Of a DNA stretch of 64,000 bases, positions 42,645 to 54,232 are shown in pieces. The translations under genes were made by a program, and so were the position numbers. Position 1 is the stretch's first letter. Each line of letters starts with the position of its first letter. Under the pieces are notes generated by a model. The model was given only the letters and a program-made list of their open reading frames with translations, had not been told where the DNA came from and ran no database searches. The DNA lies in contig NQMI01000015.1 of NCBI GenBank assembly GCA_002270565.1, forward strand, positions 2,250 through 66,249. Reading direction: 5' to 3'. This DNA comes from Stenocarpella maydis. Its lineage: Eukaryota; Ascomycota; Sordariomycetes; Diaporthales; Diaporthaceae.

Positions 42645-43994
42645 TTAGCGCCAATAACGTGAATTATAATCAGGGTCTCCAGCCAAATCCCTCAGCCCAT
42701 CTTGCCTAGCCCCTGCCGACGTCGTGATACCAGAGAAGCCTACCAGCTGAGGGCTCCGCTGGGGTCCGGCCCTGAAGAACCTCGAAGTCTCCTGTCCTGG
42801 TCCGTACATGTCTGGATTTTGCCTGCTTCCGAATGTGTCCTGTCGCCTCAGATCATACACAGTCTCCCTGCCAGCCGTGTCGAAAGTCTTCGGCCGCGCG
42901 GCCTCGTACATGTTGTCAAGATCCTGCAGCATGCGGTCATCACTGATCCCCCGCAGCATGTCTTTTCTGTACCGTCGCCTGCACTGCCACATATAGACCG
43001 CCCAAATGGCCACGGCCATCGCACCCAGCCCGCCCGCTACCGAGACACCGATCATTGCGGGCACCGGGAAGCCAGCGTCTTGGCTTTTGGAATCGGCTTG
43101 CGGCTCAATGCCAGCTGGTTCAGTCTTATTGTTGTCCGTGTCGCTCGGCGTGGCCGTTTCCGTCGGCAGGGGAACGGCAACGAAGCTCACGCAGCTGCTG
43201 GCCGTCTCCAGGTTCCCAGTCGGCGAGCTTCCTGCGGATATAGTCTGAGTACCTGAGAGACTTGGCATGTTTGCAGCGGAGGAAACCGAGGGTCCAGTTT
43301 CCACAGGCTGTGACGACGTCGGTGAGGCCACTGGATCAGAAATCTGATCACTGCTCTGCCAGATGATCTGGAACATTGGCGCGAGGAGCGTCACAACGGT
43401 AGCAGTCTGCCTGGGAAGGATTGCGAGCCCGGACTCAGTGTTTTCCTCTGCGCCACATTTGGTTGTCGGTATTGCCAGCGAAGTTGTAGTCTGGACGCAA
43501 ATCTGTCCTCCAATATTATCACAGGAATATCCTCTAATTTGAGTTAGTGTTGGACGATGATGCAGTGAGTCGCCCAGGGCTTACCCAGGACAACAGCCCA
43601 CCGCAGTTTCACTTGCGGACAATGGATACTGCAGAGGCCAGTCACTCTTTCCGAACAGGCCAGCTGTGGCAGAACATGCGCTGGTATAACCCGCAGGGCA
43701 AGATATGCCGGGCGAATAAAAGCCCCATCCCGGAGTTTCCGTTGAGGGGCCAGAGACATCGCCGCTTGTTGCAGGCCAGCATGAAGTATCGACTGCACCG
43801 CTTCCTGACCCGCAAACCTGGGCTAAATGACCGACCAACACCTGCCCAGTAACATCAGCCACGGCTGTCGTGCACTCCGGCGGTTGCGTAAAGGTCGTGG
43901 TCAATGGCCCTAAATTCATGCGTTCCTGACCAGTAATTGCCGGAGACGAGCTACCCAGAAGGCTCCCGATGGCAGGGATGAGACCTCCAGACAT
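42645..43994 (-). CDS. Single-pass surface protein, Ser/Thr-rich (Mid2-like layout)
   Basis: Two exons (43994-43585, 43533-42645), 432 codons; intron GTAAGC...CTAAC...TAG, 51 nt. The first 200 residues contain about nine cysteines (examples: QPPECTTAVADV, CPAGYTSACSATAG, AVGCCPG, SCDNIGGQICVQ), probably an extracellular disulfide-bonded domain. A Ser/Thr/Pro-rich stretch likely to be O-mannosylated follows. One membrane helix (AMIGVSVAGGLGAMAVAIWA) is followed by basic residues (CRRRYRK) and a cytosolic tail of about 110 residues. The layout resembles fungal Mid2/Wsc-type wall-stress sensors, but no signal peptide is evident at the N-terminus (MSGGLIPAIGSLLGSSSP), so the start may be upstream or unconventional. 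Function is inferred from architecture only. Confidence 0.75.
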
Positions 43995-46226
43995 AGTGTT
44001 GAAGTATAAGTGTAATAATAGTACCGGGTACCAGTTAAGTTTGTGGAAATGCCCTGCATCCCATCCAAAGAATTATGAATAAGGGCGGCTCAGAGGCGTC
44101 GAATCTCGAATCCGAGGACGTCGGTGTTGGTAATTAGGAAATGGAGCGTGGTCATGAGGCGGGAAGGCAATCAGAACTTAGTCGGTTTTGTTTGTAATCC
44201 GGCCACAATTCCCTTTAAGAAAAAGAAAAAGGAGCTGCGGCGATCAGAAGGGAACCCCTACGCACCTCTTGTCTTTCAATGTTCTCTTCCTTGCCTCGCC
44301 TATATGCAACCTCAAAGACGAGGAACAAAGCCCCCTGATCTCGCCAATGCGCCGATCACAACATTTGTTCTCGAGTGACGTCGTGATTTGTTCCACCCCC
44401 CAATTGTCACCGTGGACTGTTTCAACCCGAATCACGAAGTTCTTCTCTTGGCCATTCAGTAGGGAGAGATCGACGGGATTGACAGTGTCGATCGGCGACC
44501 AGCCGGCTGGTTCGTCAGCGTGATTGGCTACCCCCTGATCATCCAAGTGGTTTTAAGTTTCAAACTCCACATCGTGCTTCCTTTGGTCAAACATTGTGCT
44601 GTTTCGAGCACATATCATTGCCGGTTTTGACGGCGCAACGCCGTCGGACAGGCAGCCAGATTTTCAATTCACACACACGGGACCCAACTTACACCAAAAC
44701 GCTCAAACTTCACTATCAAATTTCTTGCCAACCATATACTATGCGACGCCATATATTTGTTATAAACCAGCACAGGAGTAAACTATATCATTGCTATCCA
44801 TTAATAGTCAGGGGTTGAGGAGTCAATGTGTTAAGGAAGGGTTATAAGTCAGCTAATTAAGCACGATTTGGGTTGTGGTTTAGTGCCGTGTATGGATTAT
44901 AATTCTGGCTGCCTATCTGGCGAACGCACAAGTGCGAGGTAGGTTGGCGAGAGTCACGGCTGACTACTGGATGATGGCTCGTCATCCAGCAACTACCAGC
45001 CGAGATACGCATCCGGAACTGGGTCTTCTCAAACATTTGCAAAATTTTGGTTATCACAAGGATTCGCGCAAAGCTCGTTAATTCTGAGATAATCTCAGGG
45101 GGTAGTCATGGAGGCCGAAGACTGGCAGTGAATGGACCGACCTCTCAGTTTCATCAACGTTCGGTGCCTCATTCTCAGACCCTGTGGACTTTGCGCCACG
45201 ACACCGCCTGCCCGGAATACAGAGGTACCGCAGCGGCTGGGTGAGGGGTCTGCAACGTGCCATCGGATCAGCAGTACGGAGGACTGAGTGTTGCCTCCGA
45301 GTACATCCATGGATTCATTCCAAGTTAGAAAGCAACGCCCCCTCCCCCGGTCGACAAATCATCAGACCATCACTCAGATCGAACCTACTCTCAAGAACCT
45401 TATGTCTCAGGGCAACCGTGTTACCTTTAAAATACGGTCCCAATTAAATGAACTCTCAAGATAACAATCAAGTTATGAAAGGGCCGGATGGGGCCAGGGC
45501 GGATAACGCTGATAGGCACCGCTACGAACCCCTTGAGGCCCAGCCTGGTACCCTTTTTGGTTCTTAAACATGAGCAAGATCCATTTCTCTGGACGGCTTT
45601 GGGGGTCCGAAAATACCATGAGAAGCCCAGATATTTAATAGGTCCGCTAAACTGCTCTGGGCGACGGTCTGATTGTTTGTCTACAAGGGGGGTTGCTTTT
45701 GCATAGGCTGGCATGGCTGGTTGCCTCCGCTCATAAAAGCTACCGTCGGTCTTCAAGTCAAAGAGTGGGAAAGCAACTAGGTACAAGCAGATTCGGGTTG
45801 CCATCTTTGTTATGGTCAAGAGTTGGAGAAGCTCAGGTTATTTGCCGCGGGGCGGGCCCAGCACAGCAGATCAACTGTGCAATGCAACCTGAGCTGCATA
45901 ATAATAAGACAGGTGACCAGCGCTGAATATCACGAACTGGGGAAAGTTCGTTGAGCTGCATGACCTGCCCTCATTGTGATGGTCGAGGTGCGGGGAAGTG
46001 CGGATCGCAACAAGAGATGATGCATCGTCATTGTTGCGGCTTGGGAAACTGCATAACTGCTTCGTACCTATCTTCACCCGGGCGGACACGACAGAAACTG
46101 GGCCGTAATACTCAGGTTTTCGTCGCCTATTCTGAATAGCTTGATGCAAGTTGAGCCCGTCAAGGTGCAGCTTAAGCAGGATATTGCCGAACAACCCGAT
46201 CGAGAGTGGCGAGCAAAACGCAGAAC
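43995..46226. other. Divergent intergenic region, about 2.2 kb
   Basis: No gene recognised; frames of 60-130 codons overlap on both strands without pattern. It contains repeat copy 2 (44179-44310). Confidence 0.5.
44179..44310 (+). repeat. Degenerate dispersed repeat, copy 2
   Basis: The partner of 39043-39230, sharing TCGGTT, TAATCCG, CCA-AAT, AAAAAGGAG, CTTTCAATG and TGCCTCGCC in the same order. This copy is shorter in the A-rich middle. Confidence 0.4.
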
Positions 46227-49016
46227 ATGAGGTGGCACCCATTGAACAGCGCCACTTGCGTGGCTGCGATCCTGCTCCTCAGGCAGGCCTCGGCGCAGGT
46301 AGACTATTCACAGTATGTGAACCCTCTCATTGGGGGCAGTGGGCCTTTTGAGGGTCAAGCGTGTGAGCAGCTCTCTACACATTTCGCCTAAGCCTCGTTC
46401 ACGTCCACTAACGACTGGTGAAGATGGCGGGGGGGACATTTTCGTGGGTGCCGCCGTCCCTTTCGGCGTTGTCAAGCTTGGTATCGATACATGGGAAGGA
46501 TTCGGCAGAAACTCAGTCACCAATGGAGGATGGACACCAAAGGGCAATGTGACCGCCGTCACGATGCTTCACGAGAGCGGAACAGGTGGAGCCCCGAAAT
46601 ACGGCATCATCCCACAGATGCCCTTGACAACAATCGAATCTCCCGTTAACGTCCTTGACAACAGGACTTATTTCCAGCGCCGCGTGGTGGAAGACACCGC
46701 CCGTGTTGGATACTACAGTACTGAACTGTTGAACGGAGTCAAAGTTGAGCTTGGCGCCTCCAGACACGCCGGGTTCATGCAGTACTCTTTTCCCGATGGA
46801 GAGAAACACATCCTGGTTGACTTGTCTCACTACTTACCTAGCGAGTCGGGAGGTTATACTAGCCAGGTGTATCTTGCTGGTCACATAGAAATTGATGGAG
46901 CCGAGTATCGCGGTTTTGCAACTTACGGCGCCGGCTGGAACGAAGGAGCTCCGTACTCTGTTCACTTCTGTGGAATTTTTGAGACTCCCCCTTCCCAGAT
47001 CAATACGTTCAGAGGAAGAAACACGGACCCGATGATTAGGTATTGTTGACTGCCCAGAGAACAAGGAGCTGATGCTCTGGGCCTAGTTTCATGTTTTAAC
47101 AACGTATTGCGTATCAGGTACCACACCTTTAGCGACGAGAATATTCCTCAAGCAGTGTTCAGCAACAGCACTGCCCAGTACTCCGCGTCAAATACGGACT
47201 CGAACTATCTCGGCGCAATCAATGACCGTGTTGGCGCAGTTTTCACTTTTGAAAGTGGCGCAGCCAGCACAGTCAAATCTCGTGTCGGTGTTTCCTTCAC
47301 CTCGACTGAGCAAGCCTGCAGGTACAGAGACGATGAGATCTCGAGCTGGTCACTCAATGACACCGTTGATGCCGCCGTGAGGGAGTGGAATGAAGATGTT
47401 TTCAGCAGAATTCGCGTCGATACTGATGATAAAATGACCAATCTCACCAATATTCGGCTTTTATACTCATCCCTCTATTTCATGCATCTGATGCCCAGCG
47501 ATAGGACAGGCGACAACCCATTATGGGAGTCCGAGGAGCCATACTGGGACGACTTCTACACCATGTGGGACATTTTTCGTTGCACGGTCAGCCTCTACCA
47601 TTTAATACAACCCGCAAGATACGCCAGCATGATCCGCGCCTTGATCGATATTTGGCGGTTTGAGGGTTTCCTGCCTGATGGGAGGAGTGGAAACTACAAT
47701 GGCCTGACACAAGGGGGGAGCAACGCTGACAACGTATTCGCGGATGCATATGTCAAGGGACTAGGGAGAAACAGTGATAATCCGTCAATGGCCATCAATT
47801 GGACCGCAGCTTACCTGGCCATGGTTAAAGATGCCGAGGTCCAGCCCTACAACACATTCAGTCCCTTGGATCAGACAGGCAGTGTCAAAGAAGGCCGCGG
47901 CTCACTTTATGACTGGATCCCGCTTGGATACGTGTCGAACAACAGCTCCAGGTCCATATCGAAAACAGTCGAGTACGCATTGAACGATTATGCACTCAGT
48001 GTTGTGGCTGCCGGCGAAAGCACGCAGGCTGAAGTCGACAAGTATCTGAATCGTTCTGCGGGGTGGCAGAACCTTTGGAACCACAATGTCACACATGCAG
48101 GCTTTACAGGATTCCTGTCTCCCAAGGACGACCAGGGGAACTGGGTGTCTCCTGAGACCTATAACCCGGCAGTCTGTGGTGGTTGCGAGTGGGACTCTAT
48201 AAGCTATGAGGCCACTCCATTTGAGTACAGCTTCGTGGTCCCACACGATGTGCAGACGCTCATTGAATATATGGGTGGCATGACAGATTTTGAGCGAAGA
48301 CTTGACTATATTGTAAGGCACTTCATGTGTCGCCTCATCTCGTCTCCCGCCCAGTGCAGGTGAGTGTGAGATCAGAGTGCGCACGTTGACTGACACTCTT
48401 GCGCAGTTCATGCCGAACACGTCAGAACAGGACTTGCAAGAGAATGGCGCCGGAATAACTACAATCATGAATATTGGGTATGTGACAAGGTGGTTTTAGA
48501 TCTCATAGTTGACTAACAACGAAAAACAGCAATGAGCCAGATTTTGCGACTCCGTATCTCTACAATTATTTGAATAAGCAGCACAAATCAGTCAATCAAA
48601 CCCGTGTCTTGGCAAACCAGTTCTTCCACGACGACCTGTATGGCGTGCCCGGGAACTCGGATGCTGGCGCGCTCAACTCGTGGCTTATCTGGCAGATGCT
48701 AGGGCTGTATCCAGTTGTTACTCAGCCAGTCTATCTGCTAGAGTCACCGTGGTTCACTGATATCAACATGACGATCAACGGAAATAAGACACTGCGTATC
48801 CAGAGCAATGGAGACAACATATCCCTTGGGCAAAGCGGATATTTCGTTGAATCTGTGAAGATCAACGGGCAGGACTGGGAGAGAAACTGGTTCAACCACG
48901 ACGATATCATGAACGAAGGAGGCACGATCGAGTTCACTGTTGGTGCCGTGGGCAAAGTTTGGGAAACTGGAGACCTGCCTCCAAGTCCGGGGCGCAAGGT
49001 TACCGATGCCACCTGA
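46227..49016 (+). CDS. Secreted GH92 alpha-mannosidase
   Basis: Five exons (46227-46362, 46424-47039, 47118-48312, 48407-48477, 48530-49016), 834 codons. Removes terminal alpha-linked mannose, most likely alpha-1,2, from glycoproteins or wall mannans outside the cell. The start is the ATG that gives a signal peptide (MRWHPLNSATCVAAILLLRQ, cleavage near ASAQ). The N-terminal beta-domain starts YVNPLIGGSGPFEGQAYGGG with DIFVGAAVPFGVVKLGIDT; the YGGG is restored across intron 1. The catalytic (alpha/alpha)6 part has PYWDDFYTMWDIFR, RYASMIRALIDIWRFEGFLP, NIGNEPDFATPYLYNY (calcium site) and the general-base aspartate region GVPGNSDAGALNSWLIWQM. At least ten NxS/T sequons are present. Length fits family norms and no key motif is broken. 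Confidence 0.92.
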
Positions 49017-50373
49017 TGGAGTACCTCCGAGTCCTGAGGTCTTTCGACGTGTCTGTGTATTCAGACCCACACTCGCAAGCCATGTCGCCTCAAGCTGGGT
49101 AGTATGCGGAAGGCACCTTGGAATCATTGGCAGATATTCCTCAAGGGCTGCATTTAATCGCATTCTCCTTCCCCATACTTGCTTCGATCTCAAGTCTGTT
49201 CAAGAAAATGAAAGCCGAGATCCTTTCAATCATTAACCCGTCAACAGTTACAGCCTCCCCGATTCCTCCACCGGGAACTTTGTCGTTCCTTCTGTGCTGC
49301 CTGGCCACTGGCCATAATAGTAGGAGGACGTCGCATACCTAGTTTGGTCCCTACCCAGGTCAACTTGGTCGAGATCTGGGGAAATGGTAAGTGCCTATAA
49401 ACAGGATCACGACAAGCCCCACATGTAGAGCCTGCAATGCCCCGATGATGAGTGCACTGTAGCAATGCAAGATGGTGATGCAAACCGGGCCTCCTTACAA
49501 CTGATCAATCCCTCAAACCTCGGTGTCTATTTCAGCGCATGCATGCAGTGCTATTTTGCGATCAGGTTTTCAGCGGCCAACGGACCGAGACTACTGGATA
49601 CGCTCACCGCTGTAGCGCCGTGACACAATCCTGCATGTCGCCTGCCTGACCGCCGACTGGTCGCTCAGACAGGCGAGGTTGCTGACAGCAGAAAGCACGA
49701 ATTCTCCCGATAATTGTGCAGGGCTACCTCCATGCAGCTACGCTAATCAATGGCAGCTCGACCCAGGCCAGAACGGAAAGGTTGAGACGATCTTGGGAGG
49801 GTACATATGAAGCCTCTTTTTCTTTCTTTTTTTCTGTGCCGATCTCGATGCTATGTCACGGAACAGCAATTTCGGAAATAAATCAGACATTTGCACTCAC
49901 CAGGCAGGAGGGTATACCAATGCATCCCTCGCTCCCGCTATAGCTGGAGTCACAGAGTATCATCTAGGCCACCAATTTATATTCTCATGCATTTGTAAGC
50001 TGCGTAATGCATGCGGGTCCTGATCAGTATGACTGTTGGGTGGCTGTTAGTCTGTGTGAGGATGGTGGGTGATGTGGTGGTCGTGGGTATCCGAACTTGT
50101 CGGTGTGCCCTCCGACTTGGCGGATGCGAGGGTTCAACTCCATCGGGAACTCATGAGACGGCTAGAGTCTCAAGTGCTGTTCATCTCAGTGTAGTTCATT
50201 ACTTTCCTATAGGCCTCGACAAGTGGGTAACTCGAGAACTGAATATCTCGGGTCTTCAAGTTGTAAATTACTATGGATAATCCGTCGCCCACGCGGAGTG
50301 GTCGATGAATTCGTCTTCAAGACACATCTCTTTCGAGAGTCTCTGCTCCAGACAGTTCAATTTAGGCTCAATT
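49017..50373. other. Convergent intergenic region, about 1.36 kb
   Basis: No gene recognised. A B-box-like GGTTCAACTCC at about 50139 was examined for a tRNA and rejected. Confidence 0.5.
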
Positions 50374-51153
50374 TCAAGGTCCTCGTCGGGACTTCAATAC
50401 CTTGACAACCACATCGGCGACTTCTTCAGGCACGCTCATGAAAGCGTTGTGGCCCCCTTTGCAGCGGAACTCACGGACTTCAACGCCCTCACCCCTCAGC
50501 CTTTCAATGCTCATCTCCTGGAACTGGGGCAACATGGCCGTGTCCGCCTCGCAAACCAGATAGCTCGTGGGGATCACCCTAAAGGCTGCCTTGCCTGGTG
50601 CACAGTCAACGGGTGCGAACTGAGCATCCACCTGGTGAGCCACCAGCATGCCCACCGCCTTCTTGGTCTCCTCGTCGGGCAGGTCGTTGAAGAAGTAGTA
50701 CTCCGGGTTGTCCATCTGCAGCGTGCCGTCCGGCTGTGCATGAAACATCGGGGGCAGGACTCCACCGAACATGCTCGCCATGGACTGGCCTTCGTTCGGG
50801 GGACACGTCGTCACGTAGAGGATATCCACGACCCCGCCCTTCTTTGTGTCACCCATGATCGGGTACGCAAACTCTCCCAGGGCGGCGGTTGACACGGCTC
50901 CTCCATAGGAGTGGGCGACGACGGTGAGGCGGGTGCCCTTGGTGATCTCAGACGCCACGATGTCACGGATGAACTTGACGTCGTCCGCAAAGGTCTTGTT
51001 GGGGGGCACGGCGTTGTTATTTGTTGGGAGGGTGGGGCAGATGGTCCGGATGCCTCTCGACTCCAGGCTGTCGATCAGCTTGCGATAGTGAGCCGGGACG
51101 TGCCACGCGCCCGTCACCACGAGCACAGCCTCATGTGCGCGCTTGCGATCCAT
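50374..51153 (-). CDS. Alpha/beta hydrolase (AB hydrolase-1/6, esterase-like)
   Basis: Intronless, 259 codons from the ATG at 51153. Compact alpha/beta hydrolase similar to the plant methyl-salicylate-esterase-like branch common in fungi. The first strand and oxyanion region is AVLVVTGAWHVPAHYRKLI. The nucleophile serine is in VVAHSYGGAVSTAAL, the acid probably the aspartate in YLVCEADTAMLPQFQEM, and the base histidine in CKGGHNAFMSVPEEV. The triad is complete and the order correct. There is no signal peptide, so it should be cytosolic. The substrate cannot be deduced, and the neighbours (a mannosidase and an LPMO) are secreted and probably unrelated. Confidence 0.87.
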   Translation of the reverse strand: MDRKRAHEAVLVVTGAWHVPAHYRKLIDSLESRGIRTICPTLPTNNNAVPPNKTFADDVKFIRDIVASEITKGTRLTVVAHSYGGAVSTAALGEFAYPIMGDTKKGGVVDILYVTTCPPNEGQSMASMFGGVLPPMFHAQPDGTLQMDNPEYYFFNDLPDEETKKAVGMLVAHQVDAQFAPVDCAPGKAAFRVIPTSYLVCEADTAMLPQFQEMSIERLRGEGVEVREFRCKGGHNAFMSVPEEVADVVVKVLKSRRGP

Positions 51154-52274
51154 TTCTTACACGGCAAAACAGGGAGAACATTGGGAAATAACCGAGATTC
51201 CCAATCCAGAATCAACGCCTGCCTACCGACTCTTTATTAACGTCCCCCCCCCCTCCCAACTCTCACGTCCCCCCGAGGTCATACGGTGAGGGGAGGGGAG
51301 ATCCAGGGGTCAAAAGTTTTTTCTACTGCAGCTGTGCTGCACGTTGGACAGCCCCGCCGACATCCCCTGCCCATAAATGGAGTGATACACAGCAGTAAGT
51401 TGACGCAAACTGGGGTTGTGATTGGCAGGCGGGAGTGATTCATGTGCAAATCTGCTTTGCCACGGTAATCACTGGCTGTTGAGATCCTGTCTCGATTGCC
51501 GACATGAATGGCCAAGCAGTGATCCGTGTAGACCCGCAAGGGCCTGTCCTGCATGCTGCAAGACAATGTGATAACTGACGTTGACAAGTTACAAGAGCCA
51601 GCGCGCCCAACTTGCCAGAGTCTTACTAGTTGCTGCACGTGCGGCCCGCGATGCTACCCTCCAAAAGTATTCTCTCCGCTTGCAATGGGGTGACAGGACT
51701 AACTAGAACGTACTTCGTGACCGCGAGTCCGTGACACACAGATATACAAATGTTGGTGCCGCGCAGCACGACGATCCACGGGCGATTTTGTGTTGTCACA
51801 ACACGTCAGGATCAACGCTCGACCAGCTGGACCAGGGACGGACAGGTCATTTATTTAGCGCATCCAACAGGGAAAGGGGGGGGGGACTGCAACAATCTGA
51901 GTCGCTCATCCGAATCAATTTTCTGGCAAGCTCATTAACATCCGTAATTTCTCACCTGCCGATATTCCTTCCTCGCTCTAGAAAACTCGCAACATTAATC
52001 TCAACCTCAACCTCTGCCCCCGTTTTCATCATGCAGACCTGTAGCCATGCATATCTGTACATACTAGCCTCGATTAAAGCACCCAATCTGGTCACCGAAA
52101 CGAGGATTGGATGTCTGGTCAAGTCAAACAAGACGTGTTGATGTGATACCCTGGTGCGGGATTAGATGAGTGCGAGCATGCGAACCAAAGAAATAGGTAG
52201 CAAACTCCAGGTGACTTGGTTACCTACCCAGACTAGAGGAAAGATTTAGCGTATCATTGCAAATGATTTGGGAG
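51154..52274. other. Intergenic, about 1.1 kb
   Basis: Holds the hydrolase promoter (C-rich tract at 51243-51260) and the possible alternative last exon of the LPMO gene (52232-52162). No other gene recognised. Confidence 0.5.
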
Positions 52275-53066
52275 TCAGCAACACTTACGCCTGAGTCCAT
52301 AACTCGTGGAAGAGTTTGGTGGGTTTCCTGGCGCACCCGAGGCACTCGGGAGTGGGCTTGAATCCCCTGGTGCACTGGAAGCAACTGGGTTGGTGCAAGC
52401 AGGCCCTGTTGGTATTTGAGCAGCGGGGTCGTTGACGGAAACATCTGGCCCTGGCTGGGGGAACTTGGTGTCGACTCCCTCTGTGTTCTTGCAACCGTTG
52501 ATGTTGGCAACGAAAAGGGGGGGCCTGTCAGAGAAAGGAGTTGCTTGGGTTCCATCCTGGCCGCCAGAGATGGTGACAACCGCGCAGTTCATGTACATCT
52601 CCCTATTGCCTATCTTGTTGAACCAAGTCCAAGCGAACACAGCTTGATCGGAAGCGGGCGCATCGGAGGGGAGCGTGAAGGGAAATGAGCTCGACGCTGC
52701 ACCGCTGACCGGACAGCCACCCTCCCAGGAATGGATGACGTGGAAGCTTGCCCCAGCATCTGTGGAAATAGCAGCCTGGCAGGAACCCCCGTCGTGTGTT
52801 GATCCTCCTTCAAGTGTGAAGTTGTAAGTCAGTCCAGCGACCCAGTTGGCGACCGGGGTTGCTTCAGAGGTCCCTAGGAGTTTGAGGCTGCCTTTGCACG
52901 GATAGTCCGACCCGTCATCGTGCAGAGGATTCGTGAGAGAATAGTCAGCATCATCTCCAGAATACGGGTTGCCTTTGTACCGAAGTGCTGGCGGGTAAGC
53001 AAGAAGCATGTGAGAGGCCCCCCCTGAGACGAATATGAATGAAGACAATAGCCTCAGGGCGTACAT
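52275..53066 (-). CDS. AA11-like lytic polysaccharide monooxygenase (chitin-active type)
   Basis: 263 codons as a single open frame. Copper enzymes of this family oxidatively cleave chitin outside the cell. A signal peptide (MYALRLLSSFIFVSGGAS) should be cut so that histidine becomes residue 1 (HMLLAYPPALRY), the first half of the copper histidine brace. The second histidine is probably in GGSTHDGGSCQ and the axial tyrosine in NREMYMNCAV. The body YNFTLEGGSTHD, FHVIHSWEGGCPV and FAWTWFNKIGNREMY is typical. A Pro/Ser-rich tail follows. Just before the stop there is a good intron (GTAAGT at 52288, TAG at 52233) that would replace the last residues (RKCC) by a 22-residue tail ending at 52162. 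Which end is used is unknown. Confidence 0.82.
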   Translation of the reverse strand: MYALRLLSSFIFVSGGASHMLLAYPPALRYKGNPYSGDDADYSLTNPLHDDGSDYPCKGSLKLLGTSEATPVANWVAGLTYNFTLEGGSTHDGGSCQAAISTDAGASFHVIHSWEGGCPVSGAASSSFPFTLPSDAPASDQAVFAWTWFNKIGNREMYMNCAVVTISGGQDGTQATPFSDRPPLFVANINGCKNTEGVDTKFPQPGPDVSVNDPAAQIPTGPACTNPVASSAPGDSSPLPSASGAPGNPPNSSTSYGLRRKCC

Positions 53067-54232
53067 TGTAGATAGTAGAAATGAGGATAATGGTGTGTTT
53101 CGCGAAGGAAAGCTCTTGTGAAATGGGAAATGCGAGGGAGCGATCAGAGGAGAATGGAATAGAGCAGGATTTGAGTCCTCCCAGACAAAGTTATTATATT
53201 ATACGGATCAGACTTCGAAGCCCCAGTCACAGAAAGACGTGACAGGACCGGAATTCGCGAGGCATGTGTTTGTCACTTCCACATTCCATATTTTGATTCT
53301 TGTGGAAGTCCACCATCCATCCACGTACGAATGTGCCGCCAGTTGTCATACGGCGTCGGGCGACACCCGTCTTAGTATCACTCGTTGCCCTTAACGATGG
53401 AAGAGCAGGCCCTTCCATTACTCTGCCAATATCTCCATATACAGACAGTTGACCTGTGCGGCGTCTCCCAGCCTAGATGGGGCCCAAGAAAAAGCCAGAT
53501 ACTGTCTGACGGAACTGGGCATTGCAGCCAACTCTGGAAATTGCTCCTGTGTGCTGGCTCCAATACCAATCAAATAGAGGTTCCCTCGATGAGACAATGG
53601 GGGAAGGAGGTAATCAACATCAAGCTGTTGGGTATTAGCCAGGATACCACATGTGACGCAGTCCGAGTCACCCGTGTTCATATGTGTCCACCCTGCGTTG
53701 ATCATGTGGTTTCTGCACAATGACGAGGACTATACAGGAGTACCGAGGTGAGTAGCTGACAATTACACCGCATGCAAATTAAAGAATTCAATGTGATTAT
53801 ATCACAAAATCACCATTCTGGAGAATCTAGATAATAGAGCCTCGCAAGGGTTCGTCTTTGCTGTGACGAGTTGTGCTGGGCAGGGCAGACAGTGGACATT
53901 GAAGTGAACTTTAGAAGACTCCAAGAGTCCTATGCCTTGTGGGCAGCAGAATTTGGCGTTCAATTGCAATTATTTAAAATAATACTACACTGGAGAACTA
54001 TTATGATGAGGCGCGAAGAGGATTTATGAAAAATCTGTTTACTGCCTAGGTACTGAGTATTAATTGATGGTTCGAAGAATAAGGTCCAGCTGGTGGACGC
54101 GACGGGGGCCCCTGACTGCGACACAAAGGTACAAGCTTCAAGTACCGTTCTGACCCCAGGTCTGGACTACTTAATGCGCCACAGTCAAATCGTGCACGGA
54201 GCACCTTGTGACCCGACCAACGACAAGCCACA
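53067..54232. other. Divergent intergenic region, about 1.2 kb
   Basis: Between the LPMO start and the Gtr1 gene. A TATAATATAA-like run near 53190-53200 on the minus strand could belong to the LPMO promoter. No gene recognised. Confidence 0.5.

Noticed and set aside
50090..50160. Possible tRNA around GGTTCAACTCC
   Set aside because: The T stem has a mismatch, and no acceptor stem or A box could be placed.
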